A DNA stretch of 64,000 nucleotides. Origin: Haberlea rhodopensis (taxonomy: Eukaryota > Streptophyta > Magnoliopsida > Lamiales > Gesneriaceae). The notes under the pieces were generated by a model, which worked only from the letters and a program-made list of their open reading frames with translations, searched no databases and was not told the DNA's origin. This document shows, piece after piece, positions 46,191 through 56,498 of this stretch. Each line of letters starts with the position of its first letter. The first letter of the stretch is position 1. The DNA is taken from the NCBI GenBank assembly GCA_907163345.1, contig CAJQUN010000008.1, forward strand, positions 12,215,191-12,279,190, written 5' to 3'. The position numbers and the translations under genes were made by a program.

Positions 46191-47499
46191 TGGATAAATA
46201 AGCACGAGGCTTTGACCCTGTTCTTGGTACAGAATATATGTTATTATTATTTTTGTACAATGATTGTGCGTCACTTTAATTTGTTTGGGAAATTTTACTT
46301 AAATTTTATGTAATTACTGAATAAGGTACTTCTTGTTGTTCTTAATGATTAAGGCAAAAAAATTATTGAAAAAGAAGATTAAAGACGTAACTTTGAGGGG
46401 AAAAACAAAACAAAATTTAATTGGGTTATCAAGTATTTATTATTTAGTGTGTTAGGAAATGAAAGAAAAGTTCTGGGAATAAGTTTTCTCATACAACAGA
46501 CTATGGCTGTGTTTCGTGTGCTTTACTACAAGGGATGAATTCTATACTAATACATCAAACACGTAGTTACACAATTATGAGAAGCCATTATATTATTACT
46601 AGGGTATCATTTGGACATAGCCTTGGATTTAGAGTGACAACTATCCTTAATTTCCCACCATAATTTTAGGACACAAGGCCTAATTTGGCACATACTCAAA
46701 TCCCATATTCAATAATACATACAAAACAGTAAATTACAGTATCTATATTTATTTATAACCAACGATCCTAAAAACATATTATTAATCTGTCAATGGGGAG
46801 TCTTCTAAGTAATGCAATAAACAAGAAGAATTTGAGAGAGAGCCGAAAATGTTAAGAGAAACGTACATAATATTCCCAACTATTATGGTATATGACGAGC
46901 ATCACTTTCTAACTAATAAGATGCAATATCTTTTTTCTCCATTGCTCGTTAAGGGAAAGAACAATGTTATACATGCAGATTTACACGACATGATCTTTAA
47001 GCCTTGGATCATGTGGGATTTTTTTATGTCACTCCTAAGGCTCCCATTCCATGATCTTAATCCCTTAGATCATGTGGGATTTTTTGGATGCCCTAGGTCG
47101 GCATCTACCGACACGTATCCAATTTTTTTGTAAAATAAAGAAAAAAATAAAATAAAAGACACATGTCGCGAGATGTCGTCCCTAAAGATACCGAGCAACA
47201 TTGATATAACCGATCATATGAGATCCTCCGTAGGGTCCCTTAATTTATGAGGGACCACACCTTGTTTTGGACATCCTATGGTTAAGCTTTTGTCACACGT
47301 TGAATTTCACCCCATATACAAAAATCTCTTGTAACATATGAACAGTGTAAAGATCATACTATCTTAGAATGGGTTTTAACATAAGCCTCCGGTTTTTCCT
47401 GAATGGATAAGGTTCATTGCCCACTTTGGGTAGACTCGGGCCTGAGTTGTGCTTTGCGTAAGAAAATAATTTAGCCACTCTTCCTAGTCCAATAAAAAA
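46191..47499. other. GPAT 3' flank and unassigned intergenic DNA
   Basis: No gene. A short direct repeat around GGATCATGTGGGATTTTTT occurs at about 47005 and 47067. A possible small Tourist-like inverted repeat (GGCTGTGTTTCG... at 46505 against GGCTATGTCC at about 46622) is too weak to call. Confidence 0.5.
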
Positions 47500-47586
47500 G
47501 AGGAAATTGCATGTGTGCTACTTTCTAATGACTTCTTTCAACTAATCTCCCGAAATATCTTTTTCCAACCAAATATACATTTTAAG

Positions 47587-47723
47587 GAATTGTTATTTGC
47601 TATCCCATGGGGCAGATCCAACCATCCAACATGATGTATATTCTTAATATTGGATGAGAATATCACATGAATGGTTGGATCTACTCCATGGGCCACTACT
47701 CCATGGGTAGCCAAGAATATTTC
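47587..47723. mobile_element. 137-bp hAT-type MITE inside MULE-2
   Basis: Flanked by an exact 8-bp TSD ATTTTAAG (47579-47586 and 47724-47731), the length typical of hAT. The termini are imperfect inverted repeats: GAATTGTTATTTGCTATCCCATGG against GAAATATTCTTGGCTACCCATGG, both ending at CCCATGG. The interior has GGTTGGATC-type inverted repeats. It interrupts the TIR region of MULE-2, so it is younger. Confidence 0.8.
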
Positions 47724-48477
47724 ATTTTAAGAAACATATTTTAAATAAGTTCATTTTATGTCTAATTAGTCCATTTGTTAGGTCTACCCCTTTCTGAAAA
47801 ACAAATTAGAAAATGTAAAGATGTGTCGACGATTACACACAGGCTACGAAAAAGTCGATGTAATAGCACAGCAGAGAGAAGAGGAATTCCGATGGAGTGT
47901 AATTGAATTAGGAAGATATTACAAGGAGCAGGAGAACTTGGGTCCCTTACGATCCATGAATGCAGAGTTCAAATATGAGTATGAAACTTGCATTTTGCCA
48001 GAGTCAGACAGCGAGCGAATGAATTAAGAAAATATTAGATATACTTTTTACGTAATTTAACAGCTTGAATATTTGAAGAGCTGAGATGGAAATTTGATTT
48101 TCTTAGATTTGTAAAGATTGTTGGTTTCTAGGATTCGAAATGAACTTTGCGGTTAATTTATAATTTAACATTGACAAGGACTTGTAACCAAAATCTGCAG
48201 GAACTAAAGAAGAAACAAAAATATGTTATGGGTTTTTCGTGCTTTAAATAACATTAAATTGTTAGTTCAATTATGATGCAAATTCTATTTGTCAAAATGT
48301 CTCTTTAATTAAATAAACTTTTTGTAGCAAATTTGAAAAATAATGTTACAAAACAAGCAACAAATTCATCGTAAACAATAAATTTACCTAATGAATTGTT
48401 ATAATCACGGCAAACATACTTCACGTATGAATTTGTAAAAAAACTTTTCTCCAGGATTAATTATATTTTGATAAGTG

Positions 48478-49250
48478 CGCTGCTTTTGTCTAGCGGTGCA
48501 CATATACCACGTGCACCGTTCGACTCAAGCGGTGCATGTGTACTACCTTGTTAAAATTAAGTGCACAACCCTGTTAATATTTTGTGCACCACCATTTACG
48601 ATTAAGTACATCATCTTGTTAAAATTAAATGCACCGCTTTGTTAAAATTAAGTGCATCGCCTTAATATAAGCAAGTGCGCCACCACTTTATAAAATGCGC
48701 GGTTTGATAAGTGCGCCGCTTGAGTTTAACGGTGCATGTATCTCACGTGCACCGATAAACTCAAGCAGTGCACGTGCACCACCTTAAGATAAAAAGTGTG
48801 CTTTTTTTTATACATGCACCGCTTGAGTCTAGCGATCCATGTATCTCACGTGCACCGCTTGAGTCTTGAGGTGCAGTGCATCATGATCATTCTTTTAAGA
48901 ATTACATTTATTATTTATGACTTGTCAGCCTGGGATTGGTGGTCTTATTATCTTAGTTGAGGATCTGATTAAACAAAATACTCATTTCTCTAGTCATTCA
49001 AGCTTTTGTTTTCAAATAAATTATTTGGCCGTCATGTTTATGCAAAAATTGAGGAGCTGGTTCTTATAATGCATTTATGTAACGACTACATAATTAAATT
49101 GCAATTTGGTTTGTCATTCGTGTCTAACTTATTTAAATGCTTGTGAAGTAGTACATGATGTAATACACGTGGATAAGTGCATACTTTGAGTCTAGCGATA
49201 TACGCGGAATAAGTACACCGCTAGACTCAAGCGGTGCACTTGTAACATAA
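48478..49250. repeat. Degenerate array of GTGCAC and CGGTGCATG/CACGTGCACCG palindromes
   Basis: About 20 motif copies in two clusters (48478-48900 and 49170-49250). Several are palindromes of the MULE-1 type, for example CGGTGCATGTATCTCACGTGCACCG-like units near 48730, 48835 and 48490. In this copy the right half often reads CACGTGCACCG and so contains a G-box. Intervening units are AAAATTAAGTGCACC. Confidence 0.82.
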
Positions 49251-49444
49251 TAAGGTGGTGAACTTGTTAAAATAACTATCTGGTGCTTTAAATTTTGGTG
49301 CCAACACGTCCATTCAAAGATAGCTTGTCCTCAATACCAAAACCAATTTGTGTATCGAAGTGAAGAACAAGGAAAACAATATTTTTTTCTGGGAAAATCA
49401 ATTGAGAGAAGACAATTCGGAGATCTGTCGCGCTAATCGAAGCC

Positions 49445-49496
49445 ATGGGTCTCTGGGAAGCTTGTCTCCATTGGCTGTGGAGGTTCGGCTTCCGAG
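49445..49496 (+). pseudogene. Possible captured first exon resembling ARL8 (ARF-like GTPase)
   Basis: From the ATG at 49445 the sixteen codons read MGLWEACLHWLWRFGF. Eukaryotic ARL8 proteins start MGLWEAFLNWLRSLFF, so about 10 of 16 residues agree. The match ends near a donor-like A|GTGAGG at about 49497. The rest of the GTPase is absent. Capture of gene pieces is a known habit of Mutator-like elements. The similarity is short and could be chance. Confidence 0.35.
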
Positions 49497-49779
49497 TGAG
49501 GTCGCACCATTAACTTCGAGTTCGGAGTGTTTCTGCGTCATCCATGAAAGGTCGTGAGGTTTAGGGAGGGAGGTGTGGACGAAGGTTTGATAACGAAGTG
49601 CAGCAGAAATAAATTGTGAGGAAAAGGGAGGACATAAACGATGCTAATAAAATCATGTCAATTTTGGTCATTTTAATTTAAAATAGACTTAAATAATTTG
49701 AAGTTTTTTGGTGGACTGATCCAAAAAATGTTTTATCATGTAGTACCGTATGAAGTTTGCCCAAAAAGGCTCTTAATAT

Positions 49780-50473
49780 GTTTTCAAAATCGGACCAGAC
49801 ATGAAATCAATGTCCTTACTTGTTACAGATTCGATCGGTTTGACAGGTTGAACCATTGGTTCAACTGGTGATGACGTCAACATTATGTAATGTCTATTTT
49901 AATTTTTGTAAAATATGTTTGTATAATTTCAAGTTGTTCATAATAAAAATAACATCACTACATCAGTATAACATGTCAAACTTCAAAAATCAGATCAAAC
50001 ACAATGTCCAACATAAAAAACAATAATACATCTTAAAAAACAACAAGCAATACTCAAAAAGAACAATGTTCCAAATTTATAAGAAAATATTTAAAATTTT
50101 TTGAAATTATTTACATCTTTTATTATTTACGAGAAACTAAACATGTCTATATATATAATATACAAGGCACCTTTATAAAATTATATGGATTTTTTTGATG
50201 AAGGCATAAATAAAATATTATTTTATAATCATTTCAATAGCAATAAATTATATATAATATATTTTTCTTCTACAAATTTGATTTTAAATTATAACAAAAA
50301 TAAAAAAATTTAAAATTTTACAAAAAGAAGGAAAAATGAAGGAACCATATGGTTTATCTGTCAACCGGTTAAATGGTTATACCGGTTTTTAGAAGATTAT
50401 TTTAGAGGATCAATCGAACCTGACCAAACATCGATTATCAATTGAATCGATCAGTCCGATCCGTTTTCAAAAC
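49780..50473. mobile_element. AT-rich element with inverted termini (MITE-like)
   Basis: The left end GTTTTCAAAATCGGACC faces a right end whose reverse complement is GTTTTGAAAACGGATCGG. Both are followed by further partly matching GATCGATT and CCGGTT blocks. The interior is AT-rich (about 49900-50330). No matching TSD was found, so boundaries are approximate. Confidence 0.5.
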
Positions 50474-52123
50474 ACTGACAATCATGTTCTATACTTTAAT
50501 GCGGATTTAGTTTTAGGAACTTCCGTGTATCCATGTGCACGATATGTAATCATATTTAATTAGCTACACGTGTAATGTGTTGCATGTATATAATTATTAT
50601 ATGTTTAAAAATATTTTTTATTATGAAGTATAAATTTGAAAACGTATTAAGACAAGTATCGTATAAGATGTTGTATGAGATTAAAAAGTTCATCGATAAT
50701 ACTGGAAGATAAAAGAGATAATTGAGGAATTTAATGTGATATCTATCACACTAAAAAATAAATTTAAGTAATCTATTATTATGGAATTTGTCATATTTTT
50801 TGTCGAAAAGTGAGAACGTATTTTGTTTATGTATTTAAAATTCAAAATTTTTGTTACGACTTGTCTTTCTATTTAAAATATAGTAAAAATAGATCGTATA
50901 AATTAGTTACAATTATAATTCACATATGTTGTACCACAAAATCACTTACATATGACAAAGCATTGGTAATTTTAATATTAAAAGTTGACTTACTATGTTG
51001 GTGTTAAAGTAATATGTAGCAAATAAAAAAAAGTAAGATACTAATGTAATATAAATTTTAGACCCACTATTAAATCAATTAGCATTAATGAAAATGAGAA
51101 ACAAAAAAATATATGTAACCACTTGCGACCCGGATATCTTGTTTTCGAGTCTTCGTCCCCTCGTTCCAAAGTAATTGTCAGGAAAAAAAAAAATATCCAT
51201 ATAAAAATTGTTATCATCTTTAAATTATAGCTTCATCTAAATAATTTTAAAAAACTTGGTGTTTAGTAAGTTCAACCACCAAATATGACATGTCAATTTT
51301 CCAAAATTCGAGCACAATTTCAAAAACCATAAAACATGTATAAACACAATGTTTCTAAATACTGCAATAAATGTTTTCATGAATGAAAATAAACGACACT
51401 AATCTTTAATAAATAAAAACTAGTCAACAGGAGATTGAACCATGTATTCTGCACATAACCAGCTCTTCTACAACGGGTGACACAGCAACTAAATCACCAA
51501 ACCTGATTGGCCTCAAAATAATCAAAGAAACATCGCCAAGAATACAACCCCACAGGGAGAGCTCAATAACAGAGGCAAACTTAAAAGCTCCGCCCTCCAC
51601 ACTATCACTCCACAACAAAACCTTTTCATTCAGAAGAGTGATGTGGTTACTTGTCTCAAATGATTCGATATATAAACACATCAATGTACAAGTATATGTT
51701 CAAGTTTCAGAAAAAGTTTTTGCTAAAGCTGTTGAAGATGTAATCACAATTTTTAAAATTCTTATTAGTTGCTTAGAGATAAGTTTCTCTAACATAAAAG
51801 AGAGCTGTCCAGATTTTGCAATGCGAGGCCTGTGGGTTGGAGATGAGTCGAAGGTGTAGTGGAAGTTAGAAAGTGCAAGGCTACGAATGAAAATGAAAGT
51901 GATTGGGAAACAGTAAACAGATCTCAAATGATGTATACCTGAACAACTGGCACCAGCTTATCCAGATTAAATAGGTAAAATATTGAAACAAATCAAAATT
52001 AACACATCGAGATTCATGTAAAGATCATATTTTTCCATGTGCTCACAGTAGTAAAAATTACAAAGCCAAGTACGATGTATACCTGAACAAAATAGTCTCA
52101 AGCATGTAAAAAATCCAAATTCA
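50474..52123. other. AT-rich intergenic DNA and VPS23 3' flank
   Basis: No recognisable gene. Two short open frames on the minus strand (51424-51684 and 51700-51927) have no family resemblance that I can name. A 16-bp repeat ATGTATACCTGAACAA lies at 51931-51946 and 52075-52090. On the minus strand it resembles duplicated CAG|GTATACAT donors and may lie in the VPS23 3' UTR. Confidence 0.5.
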
Positions 52124-53308
52124 TCAGAGTGCATATTGGGACGTTCCCCTTGAAGCCATACTAGCAACCTGAGCCTGCATCTGAACCGCCCTGACTTTCG
52201 AAGCCGTGGCTCGATGGAAGAACTGCTCTCGCGATAAAAGCCTCACATTCCTCAAGTATTGATCAACCGGCACAGCACCTTCTTGCACCGCCTTATCCAA
52301 TGCATAAATCGTATCTTCCACAGCCAAATCCGATGCTGTACAATCCATCATCTGCTTCGACAACGGATCAGACAGCTCGAATGCTTCGTCCACATCCACA
52401 CTATTAAAATCTTTGCAGGTCAATTTTCCTTCGTTATCTCGCAACCATTGGTTCAAAACATCTGTATTCATCAACACTAACTGTAACTGCTGCTCCAATC
52501 CCTCTCTTTCGTCCTGCATTTCCTCCACTCCTTTCCTCAATTCCTCCTCGCGCTTTCGTAACACCGTTTGTGCGCTAAAAAGGCCTTCCATTTCAACTTC
52601 CCTTGCCTTCCTCATCTCTCTAATGTCTGTACTAAAACCCTCCACTAGTTTGTTTATCGCATTTTTCTTAAAAACCTCGGCAGGATCCTCCATTACTCTC
52701 CCAACTCCATACGGCGGCGGAGGAGTGGGGGAATAAACCTTAGGCGGAATCACCGGCCGCATCTCTGTCGACCCAATCGACGAATTTACACTACCATAAC
52801 CAGAATTCAAATTAGGGTTCAAATTGGGAGTTGAGGGCTTACGCTGCGAGTACAGCGGCGGATCCCGAGCAAAAAAATGGCTCAAATTCCTCACCAATTC
52901 AACCAAATTAGATCCAGGAAAGGCCCACGAGTGTATGTACGGGATAGAAACGACGCCGTTGGGCGACACAAACGAGTGGGGACGCTTGATGATCATTTCC
53001 GTGGTGGGGTTCACGAACACGAGAGGCGCGCGGCGGGGGTAGGGCTCCATCAGCCAGATGATAACCGGGATATTGTAAGTCACTCCTTGGAAGGACATCG
53101 GAACCGTGCCGTCCGCCTGGAGGAGGTTGACGGTGCGTCCGTCGTTGTGGTTGAATACGGCGGACTTGGGCTGCAGCGAGGGGTACGCCTCCGTGAGGTA
53201 CAACATATGCTGCCGGATGTGCCATTTCATGTCCTCCTCGTACGGCAGCGCTGACGGGCCGCGCTGGGACAGCACGCTGTTGAGGAATTGCTGGGTGTAT
53301 TGCTCCAT
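52124..53308 (-). CDS. VPS23A: ESCRT-I subunit VPS23 (ELCH/TSG101-like)
   Basis: A single-exon gene of 394 codons, close to Arabidopsis ELCH/VPS23A (about 398). The start MEQYTQQFLNSVLSQ is the only reasonable Met. A UEV domain covers about residues 20-150 (GVTYNIPVIIWLMEPYP, NPTTEMIIKRPH, YIHSWAFPGSNLVEL). This fold binds ubiquitin without a catalytic Cys, and none is seen at the E2 active position. A Pro/Ser-rich linker (PTPPPPYG) leads to a coiled coil at about 220-285. The C-terminal steadiness box (about 325-390, DPLSKQMMDC...DYLRNVRLLSREQFFHRA-like) anchors it to VPS28/VPS37. In plants ESCRT-I sorts ubiquitinated membrane proteins into multivesicular bodies. The gene appears intact; a TATA box lies at about 53490. 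Confidence 0.96.
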   Translation of the reverse strand: MEQYTQQFLNSVLSQRGPSALPYEEDMKWHIRQHMLYLTEAYPSLQPKSAVFNHNDGRTVNLLQADGTVPMSFQGVTYNIPVIIWLMEPYPRRAPLVFVNPTTEMIIKRPHSFVSPNGVVSIPYIHSWAFPGSNLVELVRNLSHFFARDPPLYSQRKPSTPNLNPNLNSGYGSVNSSIGSTEMRPVIPPKVYSPTPPPPYGVGRVMEDPAEVFKKNAINKLVEGFSTDIREMRKAREVEMEGLFSAQTVLRKREEELRKGVEEMQDEREGLEQQLQLVLMNTDVLNQWLRDNEGKLTCKDFNSVDVDEAFELSDPLSKQMMDCTASDLAVEDTIYALDKAVQEGAVPVDQYLRNVRLLSREQFFHRATASKVRAVQMQAQVASMASRGTSQYAL

Positions 53309-53485
53309 TTCACCGGGAACTTGGTATACACTGATCTTGATTTCTTTTGTGAGTGTTGATCCAAAGAATTTTATGTTGTTATTAATGAATAAATATATGA
53401 ATCGAAGGAAGAAATTGAGCTAAGAAAAGAGGAAGAAGCCGATTGTGAGACGCGTTTCAGAGAAGAAAGCGCTAGATATTGACTC

Positions 53486-53494
53486 ATATATATA
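53486..53494 (-). promoter_or_regulatory. Probable TATA box of VPS23
   Basis: The minus strand reads TATATATATG at about 178 bp upstream of the VPS23 start codon, leaving a 5' UTR of about 150 bp. The sequence from 53309 to 53460 is CT/GA-rich on the minus strand, as in many plant 5' UTRs. Confidence 0.5.
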
Positions 53495-55147
53495 GTTATT
53501 GTTTAATTACATATTGCCCCTTATGCTATTGTTAATTCCCCAAAAATCCCAAGCATTATCAATTATATCACTTTACCCGTGACACTATTAATTATTAATT
53601 ATAATATTCACTCGATATTTTTAAAAATAAATTATTATTATTATTATTGAATGATCACAACAATTCATTTGATAATATACTAATTTAAATAAATGTTCAA
53701 TGTATACACTTTGTTGATTTTTACATACTTCGATTTAAATGAAGCACTTAGTTTTATTTTTATCGTATTATAATCGTAATATATCACTGAATAACTTGAT
53801 TAATTAGATTGAACTTCCTGGCAGTTGGTAAGAGCCCACCTTCATTTTAGAGAGATTTGAATTCGAGTTTAACAGTGTGCGAAAAAATATTTAGCATTCC
53901 GCATCTAAAAAAATTAGGTTGATTTAAAAGAAATATTGAATATATGGTAAGCAAAAATGGTATATAATTATTAAGATAAAAGAGTTTGAAAGGGTGATAG
54001 TCATACACCTAATAGTTCGAGGGGTTAAGTGTACTTAACCATCATAATAGTGAGAATTTACTATTTGAGTTAAATAAATATTTTTCTAGATTATATTTAC
54101 TTTTGATTAAATCACACAATTTAAAGTCAATGGTTCCTAAAATGATTTTAATCGAGATTGTTTTTTTTTTTAATATTTCAAAAGGAGTTGAATCTTATTT
54201 TCAACGTTTTACCACATTATTAATTAATTTGACGAGAGAAAGGACATTTATATAGTTTTAGAAATTATTATTTTGTTGGGGTGAATTACGTATAGATTAT
54301 CTCTAGCTTGAAGAGTTGTGAATTCTTTCTATCTATTTTAAACAATATCGTTTACAATCACCTGTTATATATTTTTATTTCAAATCAATTAGTCCAACCA
54401 CTAACGAGTATTGATAATTAGTCCTCTTGTTTGCTAACCGAATAGAATTATTATATATTAACTAAATCGATTTATCCCTAAGTTGAACCAAGGGATAATT
54501 TTATTTTTGAAAACTGCTTAAAATTGGTATTTCAATATTTTAACCAGATGAGCTAGAAATAGGATTATAAATGAATCGAGTCGAGCCAAAATGAAGAATT
54601 TTAAAGGTTAAATTAAATATTTTATTTTTAATTCGATGCGAAACTCGGATAGTTTAAAATATTTTACTCGAATTTGGTTAGAAAAATTCGAATATATTCA
54701 CTAGCTATTCGAACTATTGCTTGAAAATAAATATATTTATTTAAGATATAATTATATTATATTAATAAAATATTATAACTAGCGAGTGGATCGTAAACTA
54801 TTGAAGCAAAATAATTTGGGTTATTGTTCGGATTGAGAAAAACTTAAACATGTTCAAGTTCTGATCGAAAAAAAAGTTCAAAGTTATCAAATTCGGCTCG
54901 AATTTAATAACTTCGAATATGAATCAAATCTTTTTCGATCCAACTATATTCTTTTACACCCCAAGACAGAACCAATAAGAGATGACAAAATCTCAAGTAA
55001 TAGAGAAGTATATCCCATATATACACCAAATATAGAAGACAAAATTAGAGTGTACCAGTCCATGAAACAGGCACTACTCCTAAAAAATAGCTTCTTAACC
55101 AACTCATTTTCATTCAACACACACCACAAAACGTAAACAAGTCCAAC
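53495..55147. other. AT-rich intergenic DNA
   Basis: No gene is visible between the VPS23 promoter and the 3' end of Rubisco activase. The sequence is strongly AT-rich with scattered short repeats. The 3' UTR of the activase probably lies at 54940-55147. Confidence 0.55.
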
Positions 55148-56471
55148 TTAAATTGTGTACAGGCAGGTTCCATCATCACTTCTTGCAGTCGGATCAAAGT
55201 TATCTGCATTCCGGTCGACGCAACCTTCGGGTACAGGAAAGTCCACTGTCTGAGCTGCCTGGCCTGCATTACAACATTGTCGCCTTAAAGGTCAGTGAAA
55301 TTCCCTCGTTTCTCTAATTCAACAACGGTGTCATATTCAGTAACTTGTGTATTTTTTCATTGAAATTGTTTCGAGAATCACATTCGATATCTAGTATAAA
55401 GGCGAAGAAATCAAATGTACCGAAGAAAGTCCCTCTGTCTATAGCATCCTTATTTGCATCTCCAAGTGCAGCTTCATTCAAGTACTTGTCAGCCAATTGC
55501 ACCCTCTTAACATTTTCTTGTTCTTGCACCAGCATGTTGCCATACTCCAGTAGCTTCTCCAGAGTCATATTAGGCTGCTCAAATTTCGGCGGCCCCTCCC
55601 TCGAGTTAACAAGTTTCTTGCCAATGTTGTCTACTCCTACTCCCGATATCCACTTCCTCACTTCATCGTCGTACACTCTGGCCCTCAAAGCACCAAAGAA
55701 ATCTGCAATGTAGTGTTCAGAAAACCATCCCTTATCGAAAAATGTCAGTTGTTTCAACAACTCAAGTGAGTTTTCCCTGGTGCAGGCAGGGGTAGATTTA
55801 AAATATATTTGGAGGTGAAATTTGATGGTTTTAAAAAATTACTCGTGACATTTCAAATTTTGTTGTTGGAAGAGTGGCTATCATTCAAGCTTATCTCTAG
55901 TTTATATATCGATGTGAAACCGAAAGTGAATATATATAGACACAAAAACTGATACTGATCTGCAGTTCATATTGACACTAAGATAAATCTTACCGATAGA
56001 TTGGCCTGGGAAGGTGTCCACAATAGTGACAAGACAACTGCCTCCACCTGTATATTATCAGTTCGAAAAATACCTCTACAAACACCGATACGGTCCTCAC
56101 GCGTGGGAGCCCAGTAAAATTTCTCCATACGCCCGTCACGTATCAAAGGGGCATACAAGGTCCAAAAATCGTTGCCCGTGACTATTATAGGCACGCGGGG
56201 GTTCTCCTCTTTATTGTACATGCCGGGGAGTTGCACGTTAGTCGGGCTATCTGCTATGTTCATAAGAGTAGCGTTCACCATTTGATTGTTGACGGTGTAT
56301 TGAGTCGTCCCGCCCATACGACCTGCACCAGCATCGAGATCGTTGATGAATAGGCAGCACATTTTGCCTTTCCTGATGATATCAGCTGCCTCACGATACC
56401 GTTGTCTGACGAGCTTAGCAGGTTCTCCTGCGTTTCCGCTTTCGAGTTCCCCAGCACTCATCATGATAGGG
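55148..56471 (-). pseudogene. RCA: Rubisco activase, 3' part (alpha-type C-terminus), frame-broken
   Basis: Three 3' exons on the minus strand: 56471-55994, 55702-55421 and 55263-55148 (stop TAA 55150-55148), all with GT/AG junctions. The protein is the chloroplast AAA+ ATPase that strips inhibitory sugar phosphates from Rubisco. Visible are ELESGNAGEPAKL, the Walker B region CLFINDLDAGAGRMGG, sensor-1 VTGNDF, RDGRMEKFYWAPTREDR and FGALRARVYDDEVRK. The last exon encodes the redox extension with two Cys (EGCVDRNADNFDP...DDGTCLY), so it is alpha-type. The first exon here is 478 bp where a multiple of three plus two is needed, and the frame shifts between about 56030 and 56045. The conserved GNDFSTLY reads GNDFWTLY. 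The 5' exons, with Walker A, lie beyond the LTR element at 56499 and outside the window. Confidence 0.9.
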
Positions 56472-56498
56472 CTGTTTATAACATATTTCTAAGGATCA

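Larger units (their letters stand above)
47500..49762. mobile_element. Mutator-like element MULE-2, related to MULE-1
   Basis: The left end GAGGAAATTGCATG... is nearly the same as the right end of MULE-1 (GAGGAAATTACAAG). It continues with TCTTTCAACTAATC, CAACCAAATA.ACATTTT and ATAAGTTCATTTTAT in the same order as MULE-1. The right end (reverse complement GGGCAAACTTCATACGGTACTAC) is a diverged inverted repeat. Inside are a hAT-type MITE (47587-47723), the GTGCAC/CATGCACCG array (48478-49250) and a short gene-like fragment (49445-49496). No transposase. A 9-bp TSD is not evident because both flanks are A-rich. Confidence 0.65.

Noticed and set aside
46505..46622. Tourist-like MITE
   Set aside because: Termini agree only loosely (GGCTGTGTTTCG versus GGCTATGTCC) and no 3-bp TSD was found.
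46849..47133. 94-codon plus-strand open frame after GPAT
   Set aside because: No signal peptide, domain or family resemblance; contains a short direct repeat and ends in T-rich repeat DNA.
51121..51190. Second SINE candidate with TTTTCGAGTCTTCG
   Set aside because: Only a box-B-like motif is seen; no box A at the expected distance.
51424..51927. Two minus-strand open frames downstream of VPS23
   Set aside because: Not recognisable; no splice structure linking them and no family motif.
53815..53905. tRNA-derived SINE
   Set aside because: A box-A-like TGGCAGTTGGTAAGAGC and a box-B-like GAATTCGAGTT are present at plausible spacing, but no TSD, poly-A tail or second copy could be shown.
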